Source: Gluconobacter cerinus
GTDB taxonomy: Bacteria > Pseudomonadota > Alphaproteobacteria > Acetobacterales > Acetobacteraceae
Direction of reading: 5' to 3'
Length of the DNA: 64,000 nt
Assembly (NCBI RefSeq): GCF_002723935.1
Contig: NZ_BEWM01000002.1
Location: 248,001-312,000 of the forward strand
The notes beneath the pieces were generated by a model that worked only from the letters and a program-made list of their open reading frames with translations, was not told the DNA's origin and searched no databases. Each line of letters opens with the position of its first letter. Within the stretch, counting starts at the first letter, position 1. A program made the position numbers and the translations under genes. Positions 7,796 to 16,278 of the stretch are shown here, one piece after another.

Positions 7796-9121
7796 TCAGA
7801 TTCGTCCAATCGAGCTGTACTCAAATCCGGCAGCCCGCATGGTCGCGGGGTTCCAGATGTTTCTGAGATCAGCAATTGCCTTCCCTCGCATGGCATTGCT
7901 CAGGCGGTCCGGATCAATGGCGCGAAACACGTTCCACTCCGTCAGAACGACCAGAATGTCAGCGTCGGTAGCTGCTTCCAGTGCATCCTCACAATAAATG
8001 ACCCCGTCAGGAAGAAGCGCACGGGCAGGTTCCATGCCCTCTGGATCAAAGGCTTGAATCCGGGCGCCTGCGTCATGAAGATGTGCGAGGATAGGTAGGG
8101 AAGCGGCCTCCCGCATGTCATCAGTGTCTGGTTTGAAGGTCAGGCCTAAAACGCCCACTGTCTTTCCTTGGACGGAGCCTCCAGCCTGAGCAATAATGCG
8201 TTCTGCCATGCGACTCTTGCGGTCTTCGTTTACCGCCACGGTGGCTTCCACCAAGCGGGATGGAGCGCCAGCGTCACTCGCGATGGCTGTCAAGGCGCGT
8301 GTATCTTTCGGGAAGCATGACCCGCCATAGCCGGGCCCGGGATGCAGAAAGCGCCGACCAATCCGCTGATCGAGGCCCATGCCACGCGCGACATCATGGA
8401 TATTGCCTCCAACTTTTTCGCAAAGATCAGCCATCTCGTTGATGAACGTGACTTTCATGGCGAGAAAGGCATTGGCTGCGTATTTGGTGAGTTCTGCCGT
8501 CTCAAGATCGGTGATGACGATCGGTGCCTCAATAAGATGCAGAGGGCGATAGACTTCACGCATGATTCTTGTCGCCCGCTCGCCCTCATCGGGGCCCGAT
8601 GTATCGATTCCGATGATCACGCGATCCGGACGCATGAAGTCCCCGATCGCGTTACCTTCGCGTAGAAATTCGGGATTTGAGGCAACGTCGAATGTGAGCT
8701 CGGGACGTGTTTCTCTTAGGATACGAGCCACTTCGCGTCCCGTTCCGACGGGAACCGTAGACTTTGTAACGACGAGCAGGCCTTCTTTGGCCGATCGGGC
8801 GATTTCTTCTGTTGCAGCATAGACGTAGGTGAGGTCTGCATGACCATCGCCGCGTCGGGTTGGGGTGCCGACGGCGATAAAGACAGCATCCGCCCCACTA
8901 ATGGCGGCTGACAGGTCGTCTCCGAATGTTAGGCGCCCGGTCTCGGTATTCTTGGCAACAATGGCATCAAGACCCGGCTCATAGATGGGAATACGGCCTT
9001 CACGCAGGGCTGCCAGTTTCTTGGGGTCCCGCTCGACAACGGCTACATCTGAACCGAATTCGGCAAAGCACGCACCAGAGACCAGTCCGACGTAACCACC
9101 ACCGATCATTGCTATACGCAT
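7796..9121 (-). CDS. ugd: UDP-glucose 6-dehydrogenase
   Basis: Cytosolic NAD-dependent oxidation of UDP-glucose to UDP-glucuronate, a precursor for exopolysaccharide and lipid A or LPS sugars. 441 residues, the usual length. The N-terminal Rossmann motif GGGYVGLVSG is at residues 7-16. A VGTPTRRGDGHADLTYV segment follows, and the family signature with the catalytic cysteine is GGSCFPKDTRAL (about residue 260). The C-terminal UDP-binding domain begins near GVLGLTFKPDTDDMREA. I chose the ATG at 9121 over a longer frame starting at 9166 because it begins directly at MRIAMIGGGY and has GGAGAG upstream. It stands alone, with the AsmA-like gene upstream on the same strand and a shared terminator downstream. 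Related GDP-mannose dehydrogenases are excluded by the overall motif set. Confidence 0.93.
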   Translation of the reverse strand: MRIAMIGGGYVGLVSGACFAEFGSDVAVVERDPKKLAALREGRIPIYEPGLDAIVAKNTETGRLTFGDDLSAAISGADAVFIAVGTPTRRGDGHADLTYVYAATEEIARSAKEGLLVVTKSTVPVGTGREVARILRETRPELTFDVASNPEFLREGNAIGDFMRPDRVIIGIDTSGPDEGERATRIMREVYRPLHLIEAPIVITDLETAELTKYAANAFLAMKVTFINEMADLCEKVGGNIHDVARGMGLDQRIGRRFLHPGPGYGGSCFPKDTRALTAIASDAGAPSRLVEATVAVNEDRKSRMAERIIAQAGGSVQGKTVGVLGLTFKPDTDDMREAASLPILAHLHDAGARIQAFDPEGMEPARALLPDGVIYCEDALEAATDADILVVLTEWNVFRAIDPDRLSNAMRGKAIADLRNIWNPATMRAAGFEYSSIGRI

Positions 9122-9211
9122 AACAGAAACTCTCCAGGCGCTATGGGGTCTGCATAACCTGCGCACATTGAGGGAGCAAATCGGTGACGTCCCAACCGCT
9201 GGAATGGTGTG

Positions 9212-11092
9212 TCATTGCGTGGGGCGAACGCAGGCATTCGATGATGCAAAGGAGCGGAGTGCGGCAGGGAGGACTGTCAATTCGTTGGAATCAGCCAAAA
9301 GATCCCGTCCCTTTTTTGACCACTTCGCAATGCTCAAATTGGGGCTGTCAAAACGCCCGCTCACACGTATTGGGATATCGAGAGCAAAAAAGCTTGTTGA
9401 GAATGGTCGGCTCGCGAAAACAAGATCTAACCACCGACGGTTCAGATCAAAATCTGCCTTGGCGGCCAGGACACCGGTACTGGTTTTCAGACGGAGCGGA
9501 ACAACTTTCCCAATCCCCTGGTGCATCTCCAGAACACCAAGCATACAGGTGATCGGTGTCGTTCCCTTGGCGTGCCGGAACAGTAGCCGAAGATCCATGG
9601 ATGCAGCTTCCACGATTTCACGTGCAATTTCGCCTTTTTCCATGCTGACCGCGGCAACCAGATCGGCCTTCCGTGTAGCTTCGTTCAAAGTGCGGACATT
9701 ATTTGCTGAAGCGATAATACGGATCGACAGGGCACCTTTGACCGGGACGGGAGCGAGACCGGCGGTACGGCGAAGGCGATCAATGTCACCATGGGATAGA
9801 GCAATGTTGGCTGTGACGCGCGAATGTCCGCCTTGATCTTCCATGTGACCGTTGGCCTGAAGCCCCGCTCCAAGATAGCCTAGTGCTAAAGTGCTGACGT
9901 CAATGCGACCCGGTGTTTGGGATGCCTCCAGTCTCAGTTTCGAGAATGTAAGGGCGTTGTAGAGGATCTCATCTGCAGTGAGTTTGACGTGCAGAACCGG
10001 ATCCGGATTGGCAGGGGCAATCAACGGAATATCGGTTGATCCGGAAGATTTTCCGGATGAGAGGGCTTTATTCAGATCATTGAGATCTACGCGGCCCAGA
10101 TTCAGGTCTGTCGCAATGATATCGGGCTTGCCGTTACTGCCCTCGTTGAGATCGAAGGTCCCACTTTTTATTTTGCTGTTCTGGAAGCTGCCTGAGGCAT
10201 TCGTAAGATGCCAGTTGTCTCCAGTATGGCTGAAGGTTCCTTTCAGAGCCAATGGAACAGCGGGGTGAGTGCCCGATAGCCCAGCGAGTTCGAACACTGG
10301 AGACGCAGTTGGTGTGGAAAGGGCAATATTGCCGTTCACACCATCAAAGTTCAGAGCGTCTGTCAGGGTGCCGTCGAAATCGATGACAAGATCGCCAGAA
10401 GTAATGTGTGCTTTAGCCCCATAGGGCTCTGGCGCGCGGCGTAGCACCTTAAGCGGCTGCATGGTGGCATCCAGCGTAAGGGGAGTGCCGTTGTACGCGC
10501 CCTGAAACGTCATAATCAAAGGTGATGCATCATTATCGGACTGAAAAGTCACATGCTGCATGCCGACTTGATACGAAGAGCCCTTTGCGGAGCGATAAGT
10601 GACATCGCTGTCCTTAATCGTAGCGTTACGCAGTCCTGGGAACCAACTCAGGTCTGGCTTGTCAGAGCCGGAGTGTTCGGTCTCTGCATGATCGGAAGTT
10701 TTTTGAGGCTTAAAGCGCCAGTTAGGTGTTCGGTCCGGCGTTCGTTCAAAAAGGCCTGAGAAGTGGTCAATCGTGACATCGCGTGTTTCAATTGGCCCAT
10801 GCAAAAGTGAGGTCACCCGTATCCTGACATGCAGGGCGCCCACACTCACCATATCTGGACGGCTTCCTCCGGGAATATTGGCCAGATGCAGATCCTTGGC
10901 GTCTATCGTGATCCAGCGTCCAGCGCGAATGCGTAGAGAACCGATCGTGACCGTTCGGCCTGTGGCTTTTTCGAGCTTCTGGGTCGCAAGTGCAGCGAAA
11001 TCTTTCTGGTCGATCCAGAACCAGCCGCCCCCGAGGATCGCACTACAAACGACAAGAAGGCAGAGGAGCGCCCCAAGAAGCCATTTAAGCAA
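9212..11092 (-). CDS. AsmA-family inner-membrane/periplasmic protein
   Basis: A 626-residue protein with one N-terminal membrane anchor (residues about 4-26) and a long periplasmic part. The first 120 residues carry the AsmA pattern: KDFAALATQKLEKATGRTVTIGSLRIR, then a DLHLANIPGG-like segment. The AsmA C-terminal domain lies in the last 250 residues. Proteins of this superfamily, related to bridge-like lipid-transport proteins, affect outer-membrane assembly and are thought to move phospholipids between membranes. The start codon is TTG at 11092 with GGAAAG about 11 bases upstream. The stop lies about 90 bases before the ugd start, so both may be co-transcribed. The exact substrate is unknown. 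Confidence 0.83.
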   Translation of the reverse strand: MLKWLLGALLCLLVVCSAILGGGWFWIDQKDFAALATQKLEKATGRTVTIGSLRIRAGRWITIDAKDLHLANIPGGSRPDMVSVGALHVRIRVTSLLHGPIETRDVTIDHFSGLFERTPDRTPNWRFKPQKTSDHAETEHSGSDKPDLSWFPGLRNATIKDSDVTYRSAKGSSYQVGMQHVTFQSDNDASPLIMTFQGAYNGTPLTLDATMQPLKVLRRAPEPYGAKAHITSGDLVIDFDGTLTDALNFDGVNGNIALSTPTASPVFELAGLSGTHPAVPLALKGTFSHTGDNWHLTNASGSFQNSKIKSGTFDLNEGSNGKPDIIATDLNLGRVDLNDLNKALSSGKSSGSTDIPLIAPANPDPVLHVKLTADEILYNALTFSKLRLEASQTPGRIDVSTLALGYLGAGLQANGHMEDQGGHSRVTANIALSHGDIDRLRRTAGLAPVPVKGALSIRIIASANNVRTLNEATRKADLVAAVSMEKGEIAREIVEAASMDLRLLFRHAKGTTPITCMLGVLEMHQGIGKVVPLRLKTSTGVLAAKADFDLNRRWLDLVFASRPFSTSFFALDIPIRVSGRFDSPNLSIAKWSKKGRDLLADSNELTVLPAALRSFASSNACVRPTQ

Positions 11093-11216
11093 GAGAAAGT
11101 CTTTCCAAATACCGAATATAAAATTCTACAATAACTGGAAGATCTCTGGAGCGGGAGAGTTTGTCTGGAAAAAATAATTTTCCGGAACATTTCATTGGGT
11201 TTCAAATGAATGCTGT

Positions 11217-12872
11217 TCAGAATGTTGACTGAATGCGTCCGACGACCGCATCCCCGTTGCGACCATAGAGGTTAACGGTGGCGGAAGAGCGACTGACAAT
11301 GAAGTGGTTATAGTCTAGCATAAATTTAAAATAACGATTGGGATACCAGCTCAGGCCTGTCGCCCAGACAGTCTGCTGTCCACCACGGATGCCATCTGCA
11401 TCGCCGATGCGGCTGTTTAGATCCGCCACACTGTAACGGGCTGCGATTTCCAGAGCTCCCCAACGATCATGCAGTGGGTCAAATTCCTGATCCGGAGAAA
11501 CGCCGGGCGCGAGAAATCCTCCTTCCTGAATGCTGTATCGCCGTGGGTTCCCAAACAGCGTGTACCCAACGGCCCCATACCACCCCTGAAATCCAAGTGA
11601 GGGCAGGCCGCCCGAGCGTTCTACACCAATGCGATAATACTCGGCTTTGACCAGGAGCCGCTTCCATCGCAATGCAAACTCCGGCCCTGCCGACCAGAGC
11701 TGTGCAACATTATTGATGGCGCCTGTGGTCATAAGAATGGATTCACCCAGATTGATTTCAGGGCGTTGAGCAAAGGTGTAACTGCGGCCGGTTGCGCTTT
11801 TTGCCACCTTGAAAGACGCAATGGACGAAATGCCGACATGCATGTCCACATCTTTGGTCACGATCGGGCGCCCTGCGACCCGGAAAGTCCCGCCTGTCTG
11901 ACTATCTGTGATGTTGTCCCCGATGCTGGCGTAATAACCACGTTCGTTGCGGTTGCCCCATTCCTGGCCAGTGAAGTAACTGCCAATCCACCAGCGATCG
12001 GCATAGTGCATGCCGCCGACGCTGAATCTGGCATCGTTAGCGGCGATCGTGCGAACAAGGTCAATGATTGCCGGGCGTTCGACAAACATGAAGTCATTCG
12101 AACTTTCCGCATCTTCTTCCGTCACACGCGGTTGAAAATATCCAACGGTCAGGACGGTGTTGTGGAGGCCGGCATAATTGATGTTGGCTTCATAAAGGCC
12201 CACCTGCCCGTCATTATTTCCATGCCCAAAGTCGGGCGTGACGTTTGCGACCCAGTCCTTGTAGCGGAAAGTGAACGGAATGCGGAGACGCCGACTGTTG
12301 GACGTGAAGCTGTTGAAGTTGCCGCGGTCCTCCCCATTCCTACGTGAAACGCTTGGGAAACCTCCAAAATCTTCCTGAAAAGCCAGACCTATGGATAAGG
12401 CGTAGGCACCATCAGATGTCTTGAAGGTCGGGCGTCCATTGGGGAAGCCAATCTTGATCCCCCCAACGCTGACTTCCTCATCCTGAGCTGTGGCGGCCCG
12501 GAAATCCCGCCATGATGTCACGATACCGCGGTCGGATGGCGGCGTGTCCTGCGGGTGGGCACCAGGTCTGCGGATTGTAAGTGGGGCAATTGCCGGCATG
12601 GCCTGAAGGAGGGGAGGAGGCGGAAGGAAGGCCGCGCGTTGCCGGTAGGGATTCGCTTCTGTCTCTTCGCGCTGATGTGCCAGGACGGCCCGTGCCTGCC
12701 TGATCTCCTCATTGCGCTCTTTCTTGAGTTTCTGAACTTCAGCCTGCATCGCCCGGATCTGGCGCTCCATGATTTCCAGTCTATCGGCAGAGAAAGCGGG
12801 AAGGGCAGGAGCCAGAGATAATAAAAGGGTCGTTGCTGCGAGGGAACTCAAACGGGGCAAAGAGACATACAT
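11217..12872 (-). CDS. OprO/OprP-type phosphate/polyphosphate-selective porin, copy 1
   Basis: Outer-membrane porin of the Porin_O_P family, 551 residues. A signal peptide (residues 1-28, ending PAFSA) is followed by a short coiled coil (about 30-65, EIMERQIRAMQAEVQKLKKE) that probably helps trimer formation or periplasmic anchoring, a Pro-rich linker, and the barrel from about residue 130. The barrel contains GGIKIGFPNGRPTF, RLRIPFTFRYKDW and VTVGYFQPRVTEEDAESSND-like segments. It is strongly similar along its whole length to the next porin, indicating tandem duplication. I prefer ATG 12872 to a TTG at 12917 because it begins at the signal peptide. The nearby pstS and Pho box support a role in phosphate acquisition. 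Confidence 0.87.
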   Translation of the reverse strand: MYVSLPRLSSLAATTLLLSLAPALPAFSADRLEIMERQIRAMQAEVQKLKKERNEEIRQARAVLAHQREETEANPYRQRAAFLPPPPLLQAMPAIAPLTIRRPGAHPQDTPPSDRGIVTSWRDFRAATAQDEEVSVGGIKIGFPNGRPTFKTSDGAYALSIGLAFQEDFGGFPSVSRRNGEDRGNFNSFTSNSRRLRIPFTFRYKDWVANVTPDFGHGNNDGQVGLYEANINYAGLHNTVLTVGYFQPRVTEEDAESSNDFMFVERPAIIDLVRTIAANDARFSVGGMHYADRWWIGSYFTGQEWGNRNERGYYASIGDNITDSQTGGTFRVAGRPIVTKDVDMHVGISSIASFKVAKSATGRSYTFAQRPEINLGESILMTTGAINNVAQLWSAGPEFALRWKRLLVKAEYYRIGVERSGGLPSLGFQGWYGAVGYTLFGNPRRYSIQEGGFLAPGVSPDQEFDPLHDRWGALEIAARYSVADLNSRIGDADGIRGGQQTVWATGLSWYPNRYFKFMLDYNHFIVSRSSATVNLYGRNGDAVVGRIQSTF

Positions 12873-13043
12873 AAGCGAAAGGGCGTCCTGGAGGGGCAGC
12901 TCGTCTGTCGGGGCCAATATCGCAAGCGTAATACAAGCGAAGGCCGACTACTTTAGACAGAAACCACAATGAGGTGCGTGTCATTGTGCGACAGGAAGCT
13001 GGCTGCTGCGGACGATATTGTTCTTGTCTCATACTCCATAAAT

Positions 13044-13079
13044 GAAAAAGGCGGGTTGGATCCATGATCCGCCCCGCCT
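13044..13079 (-). terminator. terminator after porin copy 2
   Basis: On the minus strand, AGGCGGG and CCCGCCT arms (13049-13055 and 13073-13079) with an inner GGATC/GATCC pairing are followed by five T. It lies 21 bases after the stop of the second porin and separates it from the first. Confidence 0.85.
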
Positions 13080-13099
13080 GTCTAAGAAAAGGTAGAGTA

Positions 13100-14791
13100 T
13101 TAGAAACCAGCCTGAATTCGGGCTGCAATAGAGTTTCCAGTGCGACCGTACAGGTTAGTCGCCTGCATGCTGCGGGACACGATGAAGTGGCTGTAATCCA
13201 GCATGAAGCGGAAATGACGGTTGGGGTACCAGTTCAGGCCACCCGTCCAGACCGTCTGCTGACCACCGCGGATGACATTGCTTGGGTTGGGATCGTTCAG
13301 GTTGCTGTTGAGGTCGATCACGCTGTAGTGGCCAACAACTTCAAGGGCGCCCCACTGGTTAAGAGCAGGGTTGAACTCCTCAGAAGACTTGACGCCAGGG
13401 GCACCAAACGCACCTTCCTTATAGTTGTACATGCGTGGATCGCCGAGGATCGTGTAAGCTGCGGAGCCGTACCAGCCCTGGAAGCCAGCAGACTTCAGGC
13501 CAGCGCCAGAGCGCTGAACGCCAACATGATAGTACTCACCCTTGACGATCAGGCGCTTCCAGCGAACGCCCAGTTCAGGACCGGCAGCCCACACCTGTGC
13601 GGCATTGCTGATCGTGCCCGTTCCAGCAAGGTTGGCTTCACCGATATCAAACTCGGGACGCTGACCAAAAGACGTGGAGCGCGAGCAGGAGGTGGTGCTC
13701 GTTCCAGTGTTGCAGGCTACGCGAAATGCGGAAATGCCTGATACGCCCACGTGGACATCCCAGTCCTTCGTGGCAACCGGACGGCCTGCAACACGAAGCG
13801 TTCCGCCTGTCTGGCTGTCAACGGTGTTGCTGCTGCCGCCACCATAATAGGTGCTGCCATTGTCAGAGCCATTGCGGTGGCCCCATTCCTGGCCCGTGAA
13901 GTACCCTGCAACCCACCAACGCTTTTCATAATGCAGCCCGCCAACACTGAAGCGGGCATCGCCAGCAGCGATGTTGCGGACCATGTCGGTAATGCTCGGA
14001 CGTTCAAGCGTGAAGAAGTCGTTGGAACTCTCGGAGTCCTCTTCCGTCACGCGAGGCTGAAAGTAACCGGCGGTAAGGATTGTATTGCGGAAGCCCGTGT
14101 AGTTCAGGTTGCCTTCATAGAGTCCGACATAGCCGTCGTTATGGTTCGCACCAAAGTCAGGCGTAACGGCTGCGACCCAGTTCTTGTAGCGGAACATGAA
14201 CGGAATACGCAGACGGCGCATGTTGGAGGTAAAGCTATTGAAAGCGCCACGGCTTTCACCACGGCGTGGGCCCGAATTAAAGAACCCGCCAAAGTCTTCA
14301 TGAAAGGCGAGGCCGATGGAGAGTGCGTAAGCTCCATCAGAAGACTGGATGGTGGGGCGGCCCTTCGGGAAGCCGATTTTCACACCGCCGACAGTAACTT
14401 CTTCGTCCTGGGACGTTGCGCGCTGGAAGTCAGCCCAGGAGGTGATGTCTGCACGGTCTGACGCCGGGCGGCCACTGTCCGGACCACCTGTGCCCTGCCG
14501 CACAGTGATAAGCGGCGCCGTGGATTGCTGGTGTGAGCCGATGTAGCTGCTGCGCTGACCGTAAGGATTGTTTTCAGCCTCTTCACGCTGGCGGGCAAGG
14601 ACGGCTTTGGCCCGCTTGATCTCGTCGTTATGCTCTTTCTTCAGGGCATTCAACTGCGCCTGCATCGCGTGGATCTGACGTTCCATGATTTCCATCTGGT
14701 CAGCCGCGTGTGCCTGTCCAGCGAATATTCCAAGAGACATCAGGGTCGAAGTCGCCAGAAGAGCAGTTGTTCTTCGGAGAGAAAAAGTCAT
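13100..14791 (-). CDS. OprO/OprP-type phosphate/polyphosphate-selective porin, copy 2
   Basis: Porin_O_P family outer-membrane protein of 563 residues. The signal peptide ends GQAHA (residue about 29), then comes a coiled coil similar to copy 1 (MEIMERQIHAMQAQLNALKKE). The barrel has GGVKIGFPKGRPTI, RLRIPFMFRYKNW and GYFQPRVTEEDSESSND. Compared with copy 1 it carries an extra segment with two cysteines (CNTGTSTTSC) in one loop. The chosen ATG at 14791 begins a normal signal peptide; an ATG at 14812 would add seven residues. It is transcribed divergently from pstS across a region with Pho-box-like sites. The strong terminator after it suggests that copy 1 has its own promoter. Confidence 0.88.
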   Translation of the reverse strand: MTFSLRRTTALLATSTLMSLGIFAGQAHAADQMEIMERQIHAMQAQLNALKKEHNDEIKRAKAVLARQREEAENNPYGQRSSYIGSHQQSTAPLITVRQGTGGPDSGRPASDRADITSWADFQRATSQDEEVTVGGVKIGFPKGRPTIQSSDGAYALSIGLAFHEDFGGFFNSGPRRGESRGAFNSFTSNMRRLRIPFMFRYKNWVAAVTPDFGANHNDGYVGLYEGNLNYTGFRNTILTAGYFQPRVTEEDSESSNDFFTLERPSITDMVRNIAAGDARFSVGGLHYEKRWWVAGYFTGQEWGHRNGSDNGSTYYGGGSSNTVDSQTGGTLRVAGRPVATKDWDVHVGVSGISAFRVACNTGTSTTSCSRSTSFGQRPEFDIGEANLAGTGTISNAAQVWAAGPELGVRWKRLIVKGEYYHVGVQRSGAGLKSAGFQGWYGSAAYTILGDPRMYNYKEGAFGAPGVKSSEEFNPALNQWGALEVVGHYSVIDLNSNLNDPNPSNVIRGGQQTVWTGGLNWYPNRHFRFMLDYSHFIVSRSMQATNLYGRTGNSIAARIQAGF

Positions 14792-15114
14792 TGCCGTGGT
14801 GCGTCCTTGCATGAATGGCAGGTGATCCACAGCGGAGGTATCTGATTCCGTTTTTCGAAGAGTGGGAAGGTTTCATGACGGGAAAAAGACTCATTTATGA
14901 CAAAGCCTGTCATCTCTTTGAAAATATGTGTCTTTTAGGAAAAGACGAATTTCCCCCGTTATTTGGCTCATTCGGGGAATGAAAAATGGGTGTGATATTT
15001 GTGCATCAGGCCCTCTGAGTCTGTCATGAAACTATCATGAGGCTCCCCCTGTTTCCCTTGAAGGGCTGGGGCTAGTACATAACTCCGTTTACCAATGCCC
15101 GGTTAGGGATCATC
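14792..15114. promoter_or_regulatory. divergent porin/pstS control region
   Basis: The 323 bases between the porin and pstS hold no gene. On the + strand the Pho box at 15021-15038 faces pstS. Further TGTCAT-like half-sites occur nearer the porin: CATGACG at 14874-14880, ATGACA at 14897-14902 and CTGTCAT at 14907-14913. They do not form a second clean 7-4-7 direct repeat, so PhoB control of the porin is likely but less certain. Confidence 0.6.
15021..15038 (+). promoter_or_regulatory. Pho box (PhoB binding site) upstream of pstS
   Basis: CTGTCAT, four A-rich bases (GAAA), then CTATCAT. This matches the PhoB direct repeat of 7+4+7 with a single mismatch in the second repeat. It ends 76 bases before the pstS ATG and implies induction under phosphate limitation. 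Confidence 0.87.
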
Positions 15115-16131
15115 ATGATTAAGAACAAGCTCGCGCTTTTCGGTTTTGTCGCAATGACGGCCCTTGGTTCTGTCTCGCTGTCTTCCGCCCGTGCTGCGGA
15201 AATCACGGGTGCAGGTTCCAGCTTTGCCGCTCCCATCTATGGAGCATGGGGTGCTGGCGCCAAGACGCAGATCGGCGTCAACGTGAACTATCAGAGTGTC
15301 GGCTCCAGCGCCGGTCAGGATCAGGTTATCGCTCGTACCGTCGACTTCGGCGCTTCGGACAAGCCGATGGCTGGCGATCGTCTGGCTGCTGAACACCTGT
15401 ATCAGTTTCCGACCGTGATGAGCGGCATTGTCGTTGTCGCCAACGTTCCTGGAATCGAGCCAGGCAGCCTGCGTCTGGACGGCCCGACGCTTGCGGCCCT
15501 GTATGATGGCGAAATCACGGAATGGGATGACGACCGCATCAAGGCCCTGAACCCGGGTCTGAAGCTGCCGGAAACGGATGTTGCGCCGGTTCATCGCGCG
15601 GATGGTTCTGGCACGAGCTTTGTCTTTACGTCTTATCTGTCCCAGGTTTCCCCTGAGTGGAAGCAGAAGCTGGGTGCTGGCACGTCAATCGCATGGCCGG
15701 GTGGCTCTGGTGCTCGCGGCAACGACGGCGTGGCAGCAATGGTCAAGCAGACGGAAGGTGGCATCGGCTACGTCGAATATTCCTATGCTGCACAGAACCA
15801 TCTGAATATTGCCCAGATGAAGAACCATACGGGTGCGTTTGTCTCCCCGACGCTCAAGAGCTTCGTGGAAGCCGCAAACGCTGCTGACTGGGTTCACGCT
15901 GATCATTATGCTGTGAACCTGCTCGACACGGCTGGCGCAGGCGCTTGGCCTATCGTGACTGCAACATTCGTCCTGGTTCCGACGAACCCGAAGGATGCAA
16001 AGGCAGCCAAGGCCGTTCGTGACTTCTTCGCCTGGGGCTTCCAGAACGGTGACGCGGACAATGCCCGCCTTGATTATGTTGGCCTTCCGAAGAGTGTGAA
16101 GGACAGCGTGCTGGCTGGCTGGGGGAAATAA
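15115..16131 (+). CDS. pstS: periplasmic phosphate-binding protein PstS
   Basis: The 338-residue solute-binding protein of the high-affinity phosphate ABC transporter. Signal peptide residues 1-27 (ending ARAA). The mature start EITGAGSSFAAPIYGAW, then NYQSVGSSAGQDQVIARTVDFGASDKPM and HRADGSGTSFVFTSYLS, are the PstS phosphate-ligand motifs (TGAGSSFAAP, SVGSSAG, DFGASD and GSGT). AGGGATCATC before the ATG is a good ribosome-binding site, and a Pho box lies upstream. The ABC transporter genes pstC, pstA and pstB do not follow; an MFS efflux gene does, after a terminator. PstS is therefore orphaned here and paired with porins rather than its transporter. Confidence 0.95.
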   Translation: MIKNKLALFGFVAMTALGSVSLSSARAAEITGAGSSFAAPIYGAWGAGAKTQIGVNVNYQSVGSSAGQDQVIARTVDFGASDKPMAGDRLAAEHLYQFPTVMSGIVVVANVPGIEPGSLRLDGPTLAALYDGEITEWDDDRIKALNPGLKLPETDVAPVHRADGSGTSFVFTSYLSQVSPEWKQKLGAGTSIAWPGGSGARGNDGVAAMVKQTEGGIGYVEYSYAAQNHLNIAQMKNHTGAFVSPTLKSFVEAANAADWVHADHYAVNLLDTAGAGAWPIVTATFVLVPTNPKDAKAAKAVRDFFAWGFQNGDADNARLDYVGLPKSVKDSVLAGWGK

Positions 16132-16212
16132 TCTTCCAGTCTTCCCTGTTTTCCTGATCGTTTCTGCTTTTTCGGGGATGGTCAGGGCGCATAAAAAGGC
16201 GTTGAGTACCGA

Positions 16213-16244
16213 AACGGGCTTCTCTTTAATGAGGGGCCCGTTTT
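16213..16244 (+). terminator. terminator after pstS
   Basis: AACGGGC (16213-16219) pairs with GCCCGTT (16236-16242), extended inward by TTCTC/GAGGG pairing, followed by a short T run. It lies about 80 bases after the pstS stop. Confidence 0.8.
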
Positions 16245-16278
16245 CCTGTTTATCGCCCTGCCATGACGTGGTGTACTT

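Noticed and set aside
13751-14461. 236-codon plus-strand frame inside porin copy 2
   Set aside because: Antisense to a well-supported porin. A similar antisense frame exists in copy 1 (11766-12347) only because the two porins are related.
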